This document shows, piece after piece, positions 32,830 to 34,449 of a DNA stretch of 34,449 bases; position 1 is the first letter of the stretch; each line of letters opens with the position of its first letter. The position numbers and the translations under genes are program-made. The notes under the pieces were generated by a model. It had not been told where the DNA came from and did not search any database. It was given only the letters and a program-made list of their open reading frames with translations. The DNA is from Chara braunii (Eukaryota; Streptophyta; Charophyceae; Charales; Characeae), in NCBI GenBank assembly GCA_003427395.1, contig BFEA01000125.1, forward strand, positions 1,657,287 through 1,691,735, written 5' to 3'.

Positions 32830-33370
32830 GAACACAGGACTTTATGTTGGATATCATGTTCGAATCGTGATGGCAATGTGATGGTGGTGTGATGAATCGT
32901 GTTGAAAATGTGATGGTGTTATGTTTGGAATTATGGTGCTCGCCTGTCGGAGACCTGTCTATTCATATTCATGCATGCATGTGTCCCATTGGAGCAGAGG
33001 GAAGCATTCCGGTCGATAAATTCCGTGACTCACTCATGGTCAGATATACATAATGTTCGTTGGGGATCGGGAATGAGACTGCTTGTTTGAGGAGGGAATT
33101 ATTATTTTTATAAGTGAGCGCACACCTTTATTGGTAACCCTTAATACAGACTTCGATTGGAGTAAGAGAGAGAGAGGTAAAACAGGGTGACTCCATTCCA
33201 GACAACAAAGAAAATATGAACACGCACACCACCCAAGCTTGTGACTCCTCCCCCCCCCCCCCCTCACGCACACACAGACACACACAAAATAAGGGTACAT
33301 TGACGCTCTCATACACATTGTTGAAGTGGACATCATGTATGCATGCTAGCTGTGACCATTACAATAAGTG
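32830..33370. other. Gene-free stretch
   Basis: A CA/C-rich patch at 33225-33290 and otherwise unique sequence with no gene. Confidence 0.45.
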
Positions 33371-33500
33371 AGGATGAAGGGTTATGCCGAAACGTTAACT
33401 ATCTCAGGAACACGAACAAGCAATTACTTCTATGTCCACGAATAATAATTGATGTCAAAATAATCAATCAATAGAGTGTCTTTGCTTCTCATTTTTTTTT

Positions 33501-33539
<39 letters not shown>

Positions 33540-33738
33540 CCACGTTCTCTCTCTCTCTCTCTCCCTCCCTTCAATTACCCCTCTCTCTCTCTCTCTCTTC
33601 ACCCACACTTGTGACGATGAGGTTGGGAAGTGAGAGCCATATACGAAGACGTTGTAGGCGTATTCTGGCGCAAGTGGCACCCACTTCCCAACCTCATCGT
33701 CATGCGGGGTTCCTTGTGTGTTTGTTGTTCATATTGCA

Positions 33739-33827
<89 letters not shown>

Positions 33828-33979
33828 ATTGTTACAGTTGTGACGATGAGGTTGGGAAGTGAGAGCCATATACGAAGACGTTAGCTATCTCAGAAACACG
33901 AACAGACAATTATTTCTATGTCCATGAATAATAATTGATGTCGAAATCATCCATAAATAGAGTGTCTTTATCTCTCATT

Positions 33980-34034
<55 letters not shown>

Positions 34035-34168
34035 TCTCCCTCTCTCTCTCTCTCTCTACCCACGTTCTCTCTCTCTACCCACGTTCTCTCTTTCGCTTTA
34101 CCCACGTTCTCTCTCTCTATCTCTCATTCTACCCACGTTCTCTCTCTCTCTCGTCCTCCCTTCAATTA

Positions 34169-34246
<78 letters not shown>

Positions 34247-34449
34247 GATAAGTGAGTCTCGCTCAAGTCCCTTGCCATTTTTTTCCGGTGGAGCACAGAG
34301 GATGATGGGTTATGCTGAAACATTCGGCGCCCTCAGGAACACGAACAAACAATTACTTCTATGTCCACGAGTAATAATTGACGTCAAAATCATCCATAAA
34401 TAGTGTCCACTTCCTCTCATTTCATCTCTCTCTCTCTCTCTCTCTCTCT
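33371..34449 (+). repeat. Three tandem units with CT microsatellite arms
   Basis: A core of about 115 bp (TCTCAGGAACACGAACAA, CAATTACTTCTATGTCCACG, AATAATTGATGTC, ending in TCTCAT) starts at about 33371, 33862 and 34298, with CTCAG at 33403, 33889 and 34332. Each core is followed by CT microsatellite, the longest at 33745-33828 and 34171-34243. A GACGATGAGGTTGGGAAGTG box is present at 33613 and 33842 and inverted at 33682-33702. The window ends inside the CT arm of the third unit. Confidence 0.85.

Noticed and set aside
33371-34449. CRISPR-like array
   Set aside because: Units are about 450 bp apart, few, and separated by microsatellite rather than unique spacers, in eukaryotic DNA.

Overview
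The window is eukaryotic nuclear DNA with no gene that looks functional. It is dominated by mobile-element remains, satellites and microsatellites. A short plant-type telomere-like stretch (units of AAACCCT) and the kind of retroelement present suggest a green-lineage organism, possibly a repeat-rich streptophyte alga. That assignment is inference. The window contains a 621-base assembly gap.

Two protein-coding relics stand out, both on the minus strand. (1) Positions 13630-19879 hold a Penelope-like retroelement flanked by direct terminal repeats of about 840 bp. In coding order its decayed gene carries an R/D/G-rich head, a CCHC-like zinc knuckle missing its last Cys, a coiled coil, a SAP-like module, a GIY-YIG endonuclease, a CxC...H block and a Penelope-type reverse transcriptase. 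The endonuclease lies before the reverse transcriptase, the permuted order known from the Chlamys group of Penelope-like elements. The gene has 12 in-frame stops (11 TGA) and one frameshift, but the reverse transcriptase core is still open. The right terminal repeat carries a hammerhead-ribozyme-like core on the coding strand. (2) Positions 5053-7098 hold a decayed cut-and-paste-type transposase with a DGRYDS motif, an HDD...WH motif, a C-terminal Asn-rich block and an acidic tail. It has six in-frame stops and two compensating frameshifts.

Layout: 1-5050 has duplicated coding scraps, a minisatellite and a higher-order CA/ACCA array. 5053-7860 is the transposase relic. 8000-13600 has fold-back repeats, tandem duplications, microsatellites, a tRNA-like element and CCCGGG clusters. 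13630-19879 is the Penelope-like element. 20017-22300 is a run of unrelated short satellites. 22300-28300 is AT-rich and gene-free, with an ancient duplication of about 550 bp and a 24-bp palindrome. 28400-30500 has tRNA-promoter-like motifs and a dense cluster of perfect hairpins. 30900-31800 has diverged tandem repeats. 32600-32850 has inverted repeats. 33370-34449 is a three-copy repeat embedded in CT microsatellites.

The two relics do not form a pathway together. The window is best read as a stretch of heterochromatin-like repetitive DNA whose most informative content is the permuted, multi-domain Penelope-like element.
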